Shown here piece by piece: positions 25,562 through 34,594 of a stretch of 64,000 nt of DNA. The notes below the pieces were generated by a model. That model ran no database searches. It was not told where the DNA came from and saw only the letters and a program-made list of their open reading frames with translations. The position numbers and the translations under genes were made by a program. Where the stretch lies: NCBI GenBank assembly GCA_014058405.1, contig CP047423.1, forward strand, positions 3,332,501-3,396,500, given 5' to 3'. Source of the DNA: Candidatus Nitrospira kreftii. Lineage in GTDB: Bacteria; Nitrospirota; Nitrospiria; Nitrospirales; Nitrospiraceae. Within the stretch, counting starts at the first letter, position 1. Each line of letters begins with the position of its first letter.

Positions 25562-26545
25562 ATGAAAGCTCTCGTGACTGGAGCAACTGGGTTTGTCGGA
25601 GCCGCGGTGGTTCGCGCCCTGCTTCGGACCGGTGTGGAAGTCCGTGTGATTGCCCGCCCTGGAAGTGATCCAACCAATCTCCAGTCATTGAACATCGACA
25701 CTGTCTCCGGCGATCTCCGCGATAAAGAATCACTCCGCCAGGCCCTTACCGGTTGCCGCCACCTCTACCATGTTGCCGCACACTACGCCTTGTGGGCCAA
25801 AGATCCGTCGATCTTCTATGACATTAACGTGGTCGGCACCAGAAATCTGTTGGAAGTCGCGCGCGAAGTGGGAGTCGAGCGCACGGTCTATTGCAGCACC
25901 ATTGGCGCGATCGGCTTACCGCCTGGTGGAGGACTCGGAACGGAAGAGACGCCGGTATCACTCGAACAAATGGCCGGCCACTATAAACGCTCGAAGTACC
26001 TGGCTGAGCAGGAGGTGCACAAGCTGGCGGAGAAGGGACTGCCCGTCGTCATCGTCAACCCCAGTGCCCCGGTGGGCGAGCGCGACGTGAAGCCGACCCC
26101 AACCGGCCAGATCATCGTGGATTTTATGAAAGGCCGGATGCCGGCCTACATTGAAACCGGCATGAACATCATCGACGTCGACGATGTCGCCACCGGCCAT
26201 CTACTTGCAATGGAGAAAGGCCGCCAGGGTGAACGATATATCCTCGGCGCTAAGAACCTGTTACTGCGTGAGGTATTTGAGATTCTCAGCACATTAACCG
26301 GCGTCAAAGCCCCGGTCCTAAAATTGCCGAGGGGCGCGGTGCTTCCGCTCGCCTATCTCAATCACTGGTTTGCCAACCTGACCGGCATACCACCACGCAT
26401 TCCGCTGGAAGGGGTGAAGATGGCCAAGTACAAGATGCACTATGATTGCAGTAAGGCCGTCCAAGAACTGGGCCTGCCGCAACATCCCCCCGAAGTGGCG
26501 CTGGAGAAGGCGGTGCGATGGTTCAAGACTCACGGGTACGCATAA
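25562..26545 (+). CDS. hpnA: Hopanoid-associated sugar epimerase
   Basis: A 327-aa extended SDR. GATGFVG at residues 7-13 binds NAD(P), and YKRSK is the catalytic Tyr-x3-Lys. HYALWAKDPSIFYDINVVGT and NPSAPVGERDVKPTPTGQII are characteristic of HpnA. The enzyme is assigned to hopanoid side-chain or sugar modification. It lies 105 bases after the prenyl synthase and 23 bases before the CruF-like gene, so the three genes are likely functionally linked. Confidence 0.9.
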   Translation: MKALVTGATGFVGAAVVRALLRTGVEVRVIARPGSDPTNLQSLNIDTVSGDLRDKESLRQALTGCRHLYHVAAHYALWAKDPSIFYDINVVGTRNLLEVAREVGVERTVYCSTIGAIGLPPGGGLGTEETPVSLEQMAGHYKRSKYLAEQEVHKLAEKGLPVVIVNPSAPVGERDVKPTPTGQIIVDFMKGRMPAYIETGMNIIDVDDVATGHLLAMEKGRQGERYILGAKNLLLREVFEILSTLTGVKAPVLKLPRGAVLPLAYLNHWFANLTGIPPRIPLEGVKMAKYKMHYDCSKAVQELGLPQHPPEVALEKAVRWFKTHGYA

Positions 26546-26568
26546 CAGTCCTCGCGTAAACCCTGTTC

Positions 26569-27378
26569 ATGGAAGCTGTCATACTTTTTCTCAAGACGAT
26601 CGTCCTCCGGCCCTATGTTTTTATCTTCCTTGCCGCGTTTCTCTTCTCTGCCGTCAAACTAATCGGCTGGCCACGCACATGGCGGTTCTGGCTCATCAGC
26701 TGGGTCACGGCATTCGTCTGCGAGTTCTCGTCCACCAGGACCGGCATCCCCTTCGGCTGGTACTTCTATAATGGCTCGACGGTCGGCCAAGAACTCTATG
26801 TGTTCGACGTGCCGTTCATGGATTCCATTTCGTTCAGCTTTCTACTTTTCGCTGCATACTCTGTAGCCCTTGGGCTCGTGCTTCCGATCGCCTCATCTCC
26901 GCCCGGCACCAAGTCCTTTCTCAGGCCTCTACGTTTCGACCTGAAGGTTCGTACCAGTTGGGCAATCTACGGACTGACCGCGTTTCTGTTTGCCTTTATC
27001 GATATGGTCATCGATCCAGTAGCGCTGCGAGGCGACCGCTGGTTTTTGGGCAAGATTTACTACTATCCCGACCCAGGCTGGCATTTCGGTGTTCCGATGG
27101 CCAACTATGTCGGCTGGGCAGTAGTGGGGCTAATTTCGCTCGCCATCTATTTTTCGATGGACCGCCGTCTCGCTCCCCTCTCGCCACCAGACCCGATCAC
27201 ACAGCGGCTCTTGCTCGGTATCGGGCTGTACTACGGAGTTTTGGCTTTCAACCTCGGTATGACGTTTTGGATCGGAGAATCGTTCATGGGCATGAGCGGC
27301 CTGTTGATGCATTTGCCTTTCTTGGTCTTTGTGATCGTTCGCCTCTCGAATTGTCGACAATTTCAGCCCACCCTATGA
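26569..27378 (+). CDS. Carotenoid biosynthesis (CruF/DUF422-like) membrane protein
   Basis: A 269-aa integral membrane protein with about seven helices. FVCEFSSTRTGIPFGWYFYN and YVFDVPFMDSISFSFLLFAA are conserved CruF motifs, and DMVIDPVALRGDRWFL follows. CruF enzymes hydrate the 1',2' double bond of carotenoids. Position behind a prenyl synthase gene supports a carotenoid role; the exact substrate is not determined. Confidence 0.85.
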   Translation: MEAVILFLKTIVLRPYVFIFLAAFLFSAVKLIGWPRTWRFWLISWVTAFVCEFSSTRTGIPFGWYFYNGSTVGQELYVFDVPFMDSISFSFLLFAAYSVALGLVLPIASSPPGTKSFLRPLRFDLKVRTSWAIYGLTAFLFAFIDMVIDPVALRGDRWFLGKIYYYPDPGWHFGVPMANYVGWAVVGLISLAIYFSMDRRLAPLSPPDPITQRLLLGIGLYYGVLAFNLGMTFWIGESFMGMSGLLMHLPFLVFVIVRLSNCRQFQPTL

Positions 27379-27506
27379 TGGAGTGGTATTCGCCCGGAAG
27401 AATTTGTATAGTGGAGGAAAGATGATGCTCGGGTCTCGAGCTGAAGGGCGATTTCGCTTCGATTCGCTGTCACGATGAGGGGCCATCATCCTTACCGGAC
27501 TAAGAT

Positions 27507-27848
27507 ATGTTGTTGAGCGCCGATCGGTTGACAGGAGCCAGCGTTGCACTGCTCATCACACTTGGAGCACTCACCGCAAGCTGGGCCCAAGCAGCGGATC
27601 TGTTACACGTACTCGGTATCGTGACAGCCATCGATGTCAAACATATAGAAGTCAAGACAGCCAGAGGACCAGTCGTCTCCGTGCTGCTCGACAAGCAGGT
27701 GAAATTTAAGAATAAAATCAACTCCAAGTCGGTCGCTCCGCCTGAAGTAGGTGACCGTGTCATTATTGAGGCGACAAAAGACAAGCAGAAGGTGACCGCA
27801 ACCGTCGTTCATTATTCACCGATGAGAAACCCTTCAATCACTCGGTAG
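27507..27848 (+). CDS. Small secreted protein, OB-like (DUF5666-type) fold
   Basis: A 113-aa protein with a signal peptide (LLITLGALTASWAQA). The mature part, HVLGIVTAIDVKHIEVKTAR and then VGDRVIIEATKDKQKVTATV, has the short-strand repeat of small DUF5666/OB-like periplasmic proteins, some of which are copper-associated. No metal ligands are evident. The next gene starts three bases after the stop. Confidence 0.65.
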   Translation: MLLSADRLTGASVALLITLGALTASWAQAADLLHVLGIVTAIDVKHIEVKTARGPVVSVLLDKQVKFKNKINSKSVAPPEVGDRVIIEATKDKQKVTATVVHYSPMRNPSITR

Positions 27849-27851
27849 CCG

Positions 27852-28310
27852 ATGCCTGGCATTCGCTTTTCTCGCGCAGTCCACGAATCACCATTCCACG
27901 GTGGGATACGCCACGCCATCATGCGCGTGCTCATCACCGGTATTGCGGTGTTCCTGGCGATCTCGATGGTCCCCGGGCTCGAGTCGGACGGGTTCACGTC
28001 CGGTATTGCAGCGGTCCTGGTCCTAACATTCTTGAATGTCATCCTTCGCCCCGTTCTCTTCCTGCTGACCTTACCGTTGATTGTTTTTACCCTCGGACTG
28101 TTTCTGGTGGTCTTGAACGCACTGTTGTTGGAATTCACGGCGTTTCTGGTAAAAGGATTCACGGTCTCCGGATTCTGGTCGGCTGTCGGTGGCGCACTGG
28201 TGATCAGCCTGGTGACGACCGTCCTGAACAGCTGGACTGTCGACCGTCGACCGTTCCCGGACTTCCCGGACGAGCCACGTCGACCTCCAAAAATCATCAA
28301 TCCGGATTGA
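27852..28310 (+). CDS. Phage holin 4-like small membrane protein
   Basis: A 152-aa protein with four hydrophobic segments in the order typical of the phage-holin-4 superfamily (VFLAISMVPGLESDGF, FLNVILRPVLFLLTLPLIVF, LGLFLVVLNALLLEFTAFLV). This is a common chromosomal family with no phage link. A shorter start at 27921 would begin right before the first helix and may be the real one. The C-terminus is proline-rich. Confidence 0.75.
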   Translation: MPGIRFSRAVHESPFHGGIRHAIMRVLITGIAVFLAISMVPGLESDGFTSGIAAVLVLTFLNVILRPVLFLLTLPLIVFTLGLFLVVLNALLLEFTAFLVKGFTVSGFWSAVGGALVISLVTTVLNSWTVDRRPFPDFPDEPRRPPKIINPD

Positions 28311-28746
28311 GTCATCCGACAATTTACCTAGAACAGGTGATTGATTATGGGGGAGGTCTCTCTTTCCACCGCACCGATGAAACAGGATGCTCAGCGGAAG
28401 ACAGAGAGGCTACACAATCCGGCTCCACCGCTCTCCCGACCATTACTTCACTCGGAGAGCTCAGCGCTGCGAAACGATGCCCGAATCTGTTTCATCATAG
28501 TACAGACCTTGAATGATGATGAGGTTTTCTGCGTAGGTCGAGACCTTCACTTTTACACTCTACTATAAAGTTTTCCTTCCTATTCATTTTTGCATGTTGC
28601 CTGTCTGCATCACAAAACACTTGATGGCACGAGCGAACCTGCCTTCTTCATCCTGAGAATGTCGTGGCTCATGTAGAGGTATGGCCCTTGCTGATATGGC
28701 CCTTGCCGAGACGGGCCTTCATAGGCTTAAACAGAAGGAGGGTTAC
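28311..28746. other. Intergenic region upstream of the protease gene
   Basis: No gene recognised. Close to the protease start there is a 15-base tandem duplication (28681-28695 and 28696-28710, 13 of 15 bases the same). AAGGAGG at 28737-28742 is the protease ribosome-binding site. Confidence 0.4.
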
Positions 28747-30327
28747 ATGGAGCCGATCTGGTCAATCCGACAGTCACCGAGAGGTCGCGGGATACAGCAC
28801 TTCTCGTTCTTTCGCTCGCGCACGATAGATTTCTGCCTATGCGCTGCAGCGCTGAGCGTGCCCACCGTCGGAATCTGTGCCTCGACGCCATCCCAGCCTC
28901 CACTCCTTGTTGAATCCCCAGATCATATCCCCCCAGCAATCGCCCAAGCCTTTCCTTCACCTCAGATGGCTAAGCGATGGGTACGGCGTCATCGAACCAT
29001 GGCACTCAATCCGACTGCCTTGGATGCGATGCGCCACGCGCGCAAAGAGAAGAAAGCCGCGGTCACACTAGACCTCTTCGAGGCCGGAACTCGCACGCTG
29101 GAGTTCGACGAGCCGCAAACTCACCGCAACAAGACCAAAGTCTGGCATGGACGTCTGCAGGAAGACTCGGAGAGCGATGTCACAGTGGCGATGCGCGGCG
29201 GAAAGATGGTGGGAACGATCTACTCAAACCAGCGTCTCTATAAAATCGAGCCGACCGAGGACAACCGCCACCGTCTCGTCGAAATAGACGAAGAGGCCCT
29301 GCCGCTAGATCACCATCCACTCCTGGTTCCTGATGACGGCACGCCTGCAGAGCCTCCCGCGCAAGAGCCCAACCTGGCGCAGCTCGATGCCGCTACGGCC
29401 CCGACGACTAGTGCCGTGACGACCGCTGCCGCAACGACACCGAACACGATTGTCGACTTGCTCGTTGTCTACACCTCGACCGCGCGTGCGAGGCAAGGTG
29501 GCCAGGCCGCTATGAATGCATTAGTCGCGCTGGGGGTCGATCTGGCCAATCAAGCCTATAGTAACAGCGGGATCGCCATGCGACTCCGGCTAGTCCGCTC
29601 CGCCGAGGTCGCCTATACGGAATCAGGCAACATCAGCACCGATCTCACGCGCTTACGGAGCACGACCGATGGTTTCATGGACCAGGTTCATCAATTGCGC
29701 AATCAATACAAGGCCGATCTGGTCCCCTTGATCGTGGACAACGGCGGAGGCTATTGCGGCATCGCTTATGTCATGGCGAATGGCCCACGTGCCAGCTTCG
29801 CGAATTATGCCTTTAGCGTAACGGATCGCGAGTGCGTGGCCAACAACACGCTCACTCACGAATTGGGTCACAACATGGGAAATGCGCACGACCGCGCGAG
29901 CGGCGGAACCGGGGTCTTTGCTTACTCTTATGGATATCGGGATACTGTTGGAAAATTTCGGACGATCATGGCGTACCCTTGCCCCACGGTCTCCTGTCCG
30001 CGCGTGAAGTATTTCTCAAACCCGAAGATCACGATCAACGGCCGGCCAGCCGGGATCGATCACAAGGTGAACCCTACGAACTCCGCGGACAATGCCCGAT
30101 CCATGAACGAGGTCCGTAATATTGTTGCCGCATGGCGAACGGGAACCTCCACCTCAGCTGCTACGTCTGGCAATACCTTGAGGAACTCCCGGGTCAACTC
30201 ACCCGCAGATTCTCCCAACGATGGGGGCGATGACTCGGAAGACGAGTTCGACGATGAGTCACTTGATGAACCTCGCACAGAGTCTCGCCAAAACTCGCGT
30301 GGAAAGTCTCGCCTGCCACTCCCATGA
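28747..30327 (+). CDS. Secreted metzincin zinc metalloprotease with propeptide (reprolysin-like)
   Basis: A protein of 526 aa from the ATG at 28747, which has AAGGAGG directly upstream; an in-frame ATG 22 codons earlier lacks one. A signal peptide (CLCAAALSVPTVGICAST) is followed by a propeptide of about residues 50-195 and a threonine/alanine-rich linker. The catalytic domain opens with IVDLLVVYTSTARAR. The zinc site HELGHNMGNAHD lies at about residue 371, with a Met-turn in TIMAYPC. The last 50 residues are an acidic Ser/Asp/Glu-rich tail. The HExxHxxGxxHD pattern matches adamalysin/M12-type enzymes. Probably secreted or periplasmic. Confidence 0.88.
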   Translation: MEPIWSIRQSPRGRGIQHFSFFRSRTIDFCLCAAALSVPTVGICASTPSQPPLLVESPDHIPPAIAQAFPSPQMAKRWVRRHRTMALNPTALDAMRHARKEKKAAVTLDLFEAGTRTLEFDEPQTHRNKTKVWHGRLQEDSESDVTVAMRGGKMVGTIYSNQRLYKIEPTEDNRHRLVEIDEEALPLDHHPLLVPDDGTPAEPPAQEPNLAQLDAATAPTTSAVTTAAATTPNTIVDLLVVYTSTARARQGGQAAMNALVALGVDLANQAYSNSGIAMRLRLVRSAEVAYTESGNISTDLTRLRSTTDGFMDQVHQLRNQYKADLVPLIVDNGGGYCGIAYVMANGPRASFANYAFSVTDRECVANNTLTHELGHNMGNAHDRASGGTGVFAYSYGYRDTVGKFRTIMAYPCPTVSCPRVKYFSNPKITINGRPAGIDHKVNPTNSADNARSMNEVRNIVAAWRTGTSTSAATSGNTLRNSRVNSPADSPNDGGDDSEDEFDDESLDEPRTESRQNSRGKSRLPLP

Positions 30328-30337
30328 GCAAGACTCT

Positions 30338-30368
30338 ACCGGAAGGACTGAAGCCCGGTCCTTCCGGT
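30338..30368 (+). terminator. Hairpin terminator after the protease gene
   Basis: An 11-bp perfect stem (ACCGGAAGGAC paired with GTCCTTCCGGT) with a 9-base loop, 11 bases after the protease stop. There is no strong T-run after it, so it may be a weak or factor-assisted terminator, or may protect the transcript. Confidence 0.55.
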
Positions 30369-30441
30369 CACAATCTCGCTCAGATGTCGTCTTCGATGTG
30401 TTAGAGTGAATGAGAAGGCAACTGGCTCCAGGAGATGATCG

Positions 30442-30933
30442 GTGCTCCAGTTATTTCGATATCTTCTTCTCGTTATGGCAGTCGGTGGCGTGATAAGCCA
30501 GATTGCGTGGGCCGATGAACCGCCGGCGCCACAGAGCTTGTGGCAGACCGTTCTGACTCCTCCCCCCACCAATCAACCACCGCTGCCGAAGAAGCCGTGG
30601 ATGATCCGCGATCGAGAGATCGCGCTCGACCTTCCACTCCTTCACATACTCAAGGATGCAGGGGCCCGACCTCTTCCTAAAATCACCGTAGAACTCTTCG
30701 ACAATGCCAACCCTGAACTGGACGTTTCCTCCACGGTCTCTCGTATCAACGACACCAGTGTCGTCCGCGGGATCTTCAAGCCTCCCGTACAAGGCGACTT
30801 CACATTTGTCATCACCGGCAATCTCCTAATCGGCACCATCCAGATCGGTAACCGACTTTATAAAACCGATCATATCGGCAACGGTCGACTCCGGCTGGTT
30901 GAGCTTGATCCCGACAAAATGCCGCGTGACTGA
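30442..30933 (+). CDS. Secreted free-standing homologue of the protease propeptide
   Basis: A 163-aa protein from a GTG at 30442 with AGGAGA upstream. A signal peptide (YLLLVMAVGGVISQIAWA) precedes a domain that matches the propeptide of the protease just upstream: LLIGTIQIGNRLYKTDHIGN and GRLRLVELDPDKMPRD against MVGTIYSNQRLYKIEPTEDN and HRLVEIDEEALPLD. There is no catalytic domain. Known parallels are propeptide-like inhibitors and folding chaperones that act in trans. That role is inferred from homology and adjacency. Confidence 0.7.
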   Translation: MLQLFRYLLLVMAVGGVISQIAWADEPPAPQSLWQTVLTPPPTNQPPLPKKPWMIRDREIALDLPLLHILKDAGARPLPKITVELFDNANPELDVSSTVSRINDTSVVRGIFKPPVQGDFTFVITGNLLIGTIQIGNRLYKTDHIGNGRLRLVELDPDKMPRD

Positions 30934-31054
30934 TATTCGTCGTCCTTTTCACATCATCGATCCGAATTGAGATCCCCACGAAACCTACGATTTTGTTTCT
31001 GTGAGTATGTGCGACACCTATTGATGGCCGCAATCTATGATGCCCCTCTTCCCG

Positions 31055-31213
31055 TTAGAAACTTCGATCCAGTCGTTTCCCAGAGCCCATACTTTCCTGG
31101 CGACTCATCTCGCTGCTCAACCTGGATATGTACCAGAGGAATATCATCACCATCATAATCGCCATATTTAACGAGCCCCAAATTATCAAGATAGTCGTAT
31201 CACTAAACATCAT
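31055..31213 (-). CDS. Small single-helix membrane protein
   Basis: A 52-aa protein from an ATG at 31213, preceded by GAGGGAGAG. One hydrophobic helix (TILIIWGSLNMAIMMVMIFL) is followed by a short basic tail (WYISRLSSEMSRQESMG). The frame stays open upstream but without a credible signal there. Function is unknown; methionine-rich helices of this type often serve as small complex subunits. Confidence 0.45.
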   Translation of the reverse strand: MMFSDTTILIIWGSLNMAIMMVMIFLWYISRLSSEMSRQESMGSGKRLDRSF

Positions 31214-31631
31214 ATCTCTCCCTCTTGCTTCGTATGATCGTAAATGGTTGCATACATCTAAGATCGGCGGCGCCTCCGATCCTATTCCTGCCACTTCTCG
31301 CTGATCAGCAACTCGCATGCCAGCCCGTGATTGATCTATGACTGCTTTTGATGTTTGGTTATAAGTTGCTGAAAAAATGACGTCTGGCGTCGGGCCTGGC
31401 AATGGTCCAGCTCTTTATTCGACCTATGTTATACGCATGGGGATTGGATGCGATGGATCCACCCCGTATCAGTTTCGATACGTGTGGATGGAGAAATGGG
31501 TGCCGATTCGTTTGTTCTAGACTGCTTGTCGGCAGCAGTCACCAACCGGGACGGAGACGGAAGTCTGAACGAGGTATAGAGGCTGGGCGCGGTTGATGAT
31601 CGCTCAAGATAAAACTCACACCATTATGGAT
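31214..31631. other. Intergenic region with no recognised gene
   Basis: About 420 bases. The only structure noted is a short hairpin near 31262-31281 (GATCGG...CCGATC). Several short frames are open but none shows domain or codon signals. Confidence 0.4.
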
Positions 31632-31901
31632 TCAGCGAGACGCCGAGTGAGTGGCTTGTTCGATGCCGGCGAGAATCTTCTGGCATGTCGACTCATCGAA
31701 TTCATGACCATAGAAACGCAGAAACAATCCTTTGCGAATCGTGACCGCTGTGGCCTGGGGATCCAGCTCCCGAAGAGACGCTTCAACGAATGCGCGGGCG
31801 GTGTCACGCATGGCGCACCCCATGATCAACCGTGCTTCGCCTGTCCGTCGCATGAGCATGGCACGATACCGTTCCTCCATGTCAGGTGGTGTATCGGTCA
31901 C
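31632..31901 (-). CDS. Hypothetical protein, partner of nucleotidyltransferase
   Basis: An 89-aa protein whose ATG overlaps the stop of the upstream nucleotidyltransferase gene by four bases. MEERYRAMLMRRTGEARLIM and GCAMRDTARAFVEASLRELD match a recurrent small helical family that I recall without a known function. The tight coupling suggests a two-gene module. It has no HEPN motif (R-x4-H) that I can identify. Confidence 0.6.
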   Translation of the reverse strand: MTDTPPDMEERYRAMLMRRTGEARLIMGCAMRDTARAFVEASLRELDPQATAVTIRKGLFLRFYGHEFDESTCQKILAGIEQATHSASR

Positions 31902-32443
31902 AGCTCAACCTCACGATAGAGCGCAGCCAACCCAAGGCGGTCTCGCCATCTGATCAAATACGCCTGATCGATAGTCCGCACGGATCTGAGCAGATTCCGC
32001 ACATCGTCGAGCTGCATCTGACTCCGGCTCTCCTTTGCCCACTCCAGCTTCGAGAGGATGAGGTCTTCAGGAGCGACGATGGTGACCGCTTCGCCGTCAA
32101 TGATCACGGTACGTCGCCGGGAGAATTCCTCTCGGCAATATTCATTGTCCTTTCTGACGACACAATCAACCTTGACCACCAATGCGTTGTTGATCATTTT
32201 GAACATGGACCGATTCCTGACAGCCAGCTCGACCATGTCGCGATCGACATAATACTCATTCTGAAACAAAGCCACCATGCGCCCAACATCAGCTTCACGT
32301 AACTCGACAACGAGATCGATATCGCGCGTCATCCTGGGTGTGGCATAGAAGTTGGCCGCCATCGAGCCGGTCACCATGTAGGGAATGCCGGCCGCCGCCA
32401 AACGTGTCACGACCGATTTTAGTATGTCGAGTTCATCGCTCAC
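31898..32443 (-). CDS. Nucleotidyltransferase-fold protein (DUF6036/AbiEii-like)
   Basis: A 181-aa protein with the polymerase-beta-type motif GSMAANFYATPRMTRDIDLV: G26-S27 and metal-binding D41 and D43, with a third acidic position in VVKVDCVV. Later parts include DGEAVTIVAPEDLILSKLEW, common in AbiEii-like and DUF6036 nucleotidyltransferases. With the small co-translated partner it may form a toxin-antitoxin or phage-exclusion module. An alternative is a housekeeping nucleotidyltransferase. Confidence 0.75.
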   Translation of the reverse strand: MSDELDILKSVVTRLAAAGIPYMVTGSMAANFYATPRMTRDIDLVVELREADVGRMVALFQNEYYVDRDMVELAVRNRSMFKMINNALVVKVDCVVRKDNEYCREEFSRRRTVIIDGEAVTIVAPEDLILSKLEWAKESRSQMQLDDVRNLLRSVRTIDQAYLIRWRDRLGLAALYREVEL

Positions 32444-32540
32444 AACAGCGGCAAAGCTTATGCTTTTCAGATGAAGAAGTCATCTTGTGGCGCACAAATG
32501 CGAGTAAAGAGAGTAGCTATTCGCGAACGATCCGGCTACA

Positions 32541-34388
32541 ATGAGCTCGCTTGTACTGAAACGTATGACGACGTCGACTCCTCAAGCCAAACCGGCACCG
32601 GAAACGCACCTGCAACGGACGCTGAATGCCGCGCTCAACGAGCTGGGCACGGATTCAGTCCTGACGGCAATCTTCCATCAAGAGAATGGGCCGCTGATCG
32701 AACATGCCTCGCGCGGGTTCACCCACAGGGATGTTCAAGCTATCCTCCGCACCCTGTCGAATCATCGGACCTCTGTCTTGTCGACGACCGTGCAAGACCA
32801 AGAAGGCGGCCGCACGATTCGCCTGCGGTTGATTACCCCCGGAGCCAAATCCCTGCTCGCCGTTCCTCTTCGTCACCTCAATCGTGTCTACGGCTGTTTG
32901 GTCATCGGACGAAAAGAAGGCGCGGCGTTCTCCAAAAAGGAGAAGTCGCAGCTAGAACAAATGTGCGACGGCATGACCAAAGCATTGGACCGTGAAGGGC
33001 TCTTCAATACAAACGTAGTCATGAGCCGGTCCTACGTCGCTCAGGAACCCATTCCCCCACAACCAACCGGAGCGGACCTCTATCCACCGGTCACCAAACA
33101 CTCCTCGCCCGAACTCCAAGGGAAGATTGAAGCGGCCTTAGCCGATGCTCATCAATATGTCGCCTATGATCGGGCCTGGGCCTGCTTTTACGATCCCCTG
33201 GCGGGAAACGTGGAGGTCTTGGGTCTTGTCGGCGATCTGAAGGGAGAACAGAAAGACGCAAAGAAAGAGTTGAAGCCAGGCCAGCGCCTCACCCTGGATA
33301 GTTCGGCTGCGGGATGGGCGGTGCGCCATCGAAAGCCACGCGTAGATCACGATCTGGCCTCCACGCAAGGCCGCTTTCTCGATCACAAGCATCTCTTCAG
33401 AGACCGGTTTCAGTCTTCACTCGTCATTCCATTTTTCGTCAAGGGCCAGGTTGGTGGAACCATTACACTGGGAGCCAAGGACTCAGACCGGTACCAAACC
33501 ACCGACGCGCGCACACTGGAACCCATCATTCTAAAACTCGCGGAACTGTTGCAAGCACCGGCACCACAGGCTTCCATCCCTCCGATGACGACCGATCCGG
33601 GAACGACAGACCTCCAACCCATCTCGAATGGTCCCTCGGAACCCGTCATTCGAAAGCAGGAACGCCAGGCCGCTATCGGCGAGTTCAGCGCCTTTTTAGC
33701 GACAGATATCCGTGAGCCGCTGGCCTCAATTCGATCTCAACTGGAGGAAGTGACCGGCGAAGGGATTCTCGACTTCGATCCACAGACGCGAGTCGAAAAT
33801 GCTATGCGTGATTTGATTCGGATCGAAGCCATTCTCAATGAAATCCTCGACTTCGCCAAGCCACTCGAGCTCAATCGCCATCTCTGCCGGATTCCGGAGG
33901 TACTCGAGAGCGCGCTGGTAGTGGTCGGCACCGATCTTGAGGCAACCCGCATTCAAGTCACCAAGGACTATGCCAATGTCATTGCGCCGGTGCGCGGCGA
34001 TGAGGCCAAGCTCCAGCAGACGTTCCTGAGCATTTTTCGGAACGCATCCGAAGCGATGTCTCCCGGCGGCCATCTTCATATTCAGGTCTCTCAGCATCGT
34101 GCCGGTCGCGGACTGGAAGTTCAAATTCTTATTAAGAACGACGGCGTTCCTATCCCTGACGAACTCGTCGACAAGGTCTTTGAGCCCTTCTTCACCACGA
34201 AGCGCTCAGGTATCGGGCTGGGTCTCCCCAGCGTCAAGAAAATCGTCGAAGAACACGGTGGAACGATCGCCATCAGCAGTGCCGTCGGTGAAGGGACCAC
34301 CGTTACTATTCGTCTTCCTGGGGTCAGCCGTGGGCCGGCATTTCGACATCGTGGACATGGCCGGCGTCCCCCTCGCCGACCCACCTGA
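32541..34388 (+). CDS. GAF-domain sensor with histidine-kinase-like ATPase, phosphoacceptor His missing
   Basis: A 615-aa cytoplasmic protein with two GAF-like domains (about 20-155 and 185-335), then a kinase-like region. The H-box reads ERQAAIGEFSAFLATDIREP: the usual His at residue 388 is threonine. The ATPase domain has an N-box (FRNASEAM), an F-box (FEPFFTTK) and a G2 box (GIGLGLPSVKKIVEEHGG); the first glycine box is NDGVPI, where the normal Asp is altered in position. The tail is Arg/Pro-rich. It may act as an ATP-binding sensor without autophosphorylation or phosphorylate elsewhere (inference). No response regulator is adjacent. An ATG at residue 9 is a possible start. Confidence 0.82.
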   Translation: MSSLVLKRMTTSTPQAKPAPETHLQRTLNAALNELGTDSVLTAIFHQENGPLIEHASRGFTHRDVQAILRTLSNHRTSVLSTTVQDQEGGRTIRLRLITPGAKSLLAVPLRHLNRVYGCLVIGRKEGAAFSKKEKSQLEQMCDGMTKALDREGLFNTNVVMSRSYVAQEPIPPQPTGADLYPPVTKHSSPELQGKIEAALADAHQYVAYDRAWACFYDPLAGNVEVLGLVGDLKGEQKDAKKELKPGQRLTLDSSAAGWAVRHRKPRVDHDLASTQGRFLDHKHLFRDRFQSSLVIPFFVKGQVGGTITLGAKDSDRYQTTDARTLEPIILKLAELLQAPAPQASIPPMTTDPGTTDLQPISNGPSEPVIRKQERQAAIGEFSAFLATDIREPLASIRSQLEEVTGEGILDFDPQTRVENAMRDLIRIEAILNEILDFAKPLELNRHLCRIPEVLESALVVVGTDLEATRIQVTKDYANVIAPVRGDEAKLQQTFLSIFRNASEAMSPGGHLHIQVSQHRAGRGLEVQILIKNDGVPIPDELVDKVFEPFFTTKRSGIGLGLPSVKKIVEEHGGTIAISSAVGEGTTVTIRLPGVSRGPAFRHRGHGRRPPRRPT

Positions 34389-34594
34389 CGAGCCTTGCTT
34401 CATCGTGTATGAATTGCTTTTTGCCGGTTCGTTCATGACATCCAGACCGTATCCGGAAGGGAGAATCCGTCACACTTCGATCTGTTTGACAGGACGAACC
34501 TCGCTCGCTATGATCCTGCCCGCGTGGGACTCACACTCGACAACTTGAAACGCATGATGGTCATTTATCTTTCTTTTTCAAAGGGAGAACAGGC

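Noticed and set aside
27422..27478. 18-codon frame (ATGATGCTCGGG...) after GGAGGAAAG
   Set aside because: Too short and without any repeat of regulatory codons; could be a leader peptide but nothing supports that.
27852..28310. Holin-like protein as a sign of prophage
   Set aside because: This holin superfamily is common on chromosomes and no phage structural or integrase genes are nearby.
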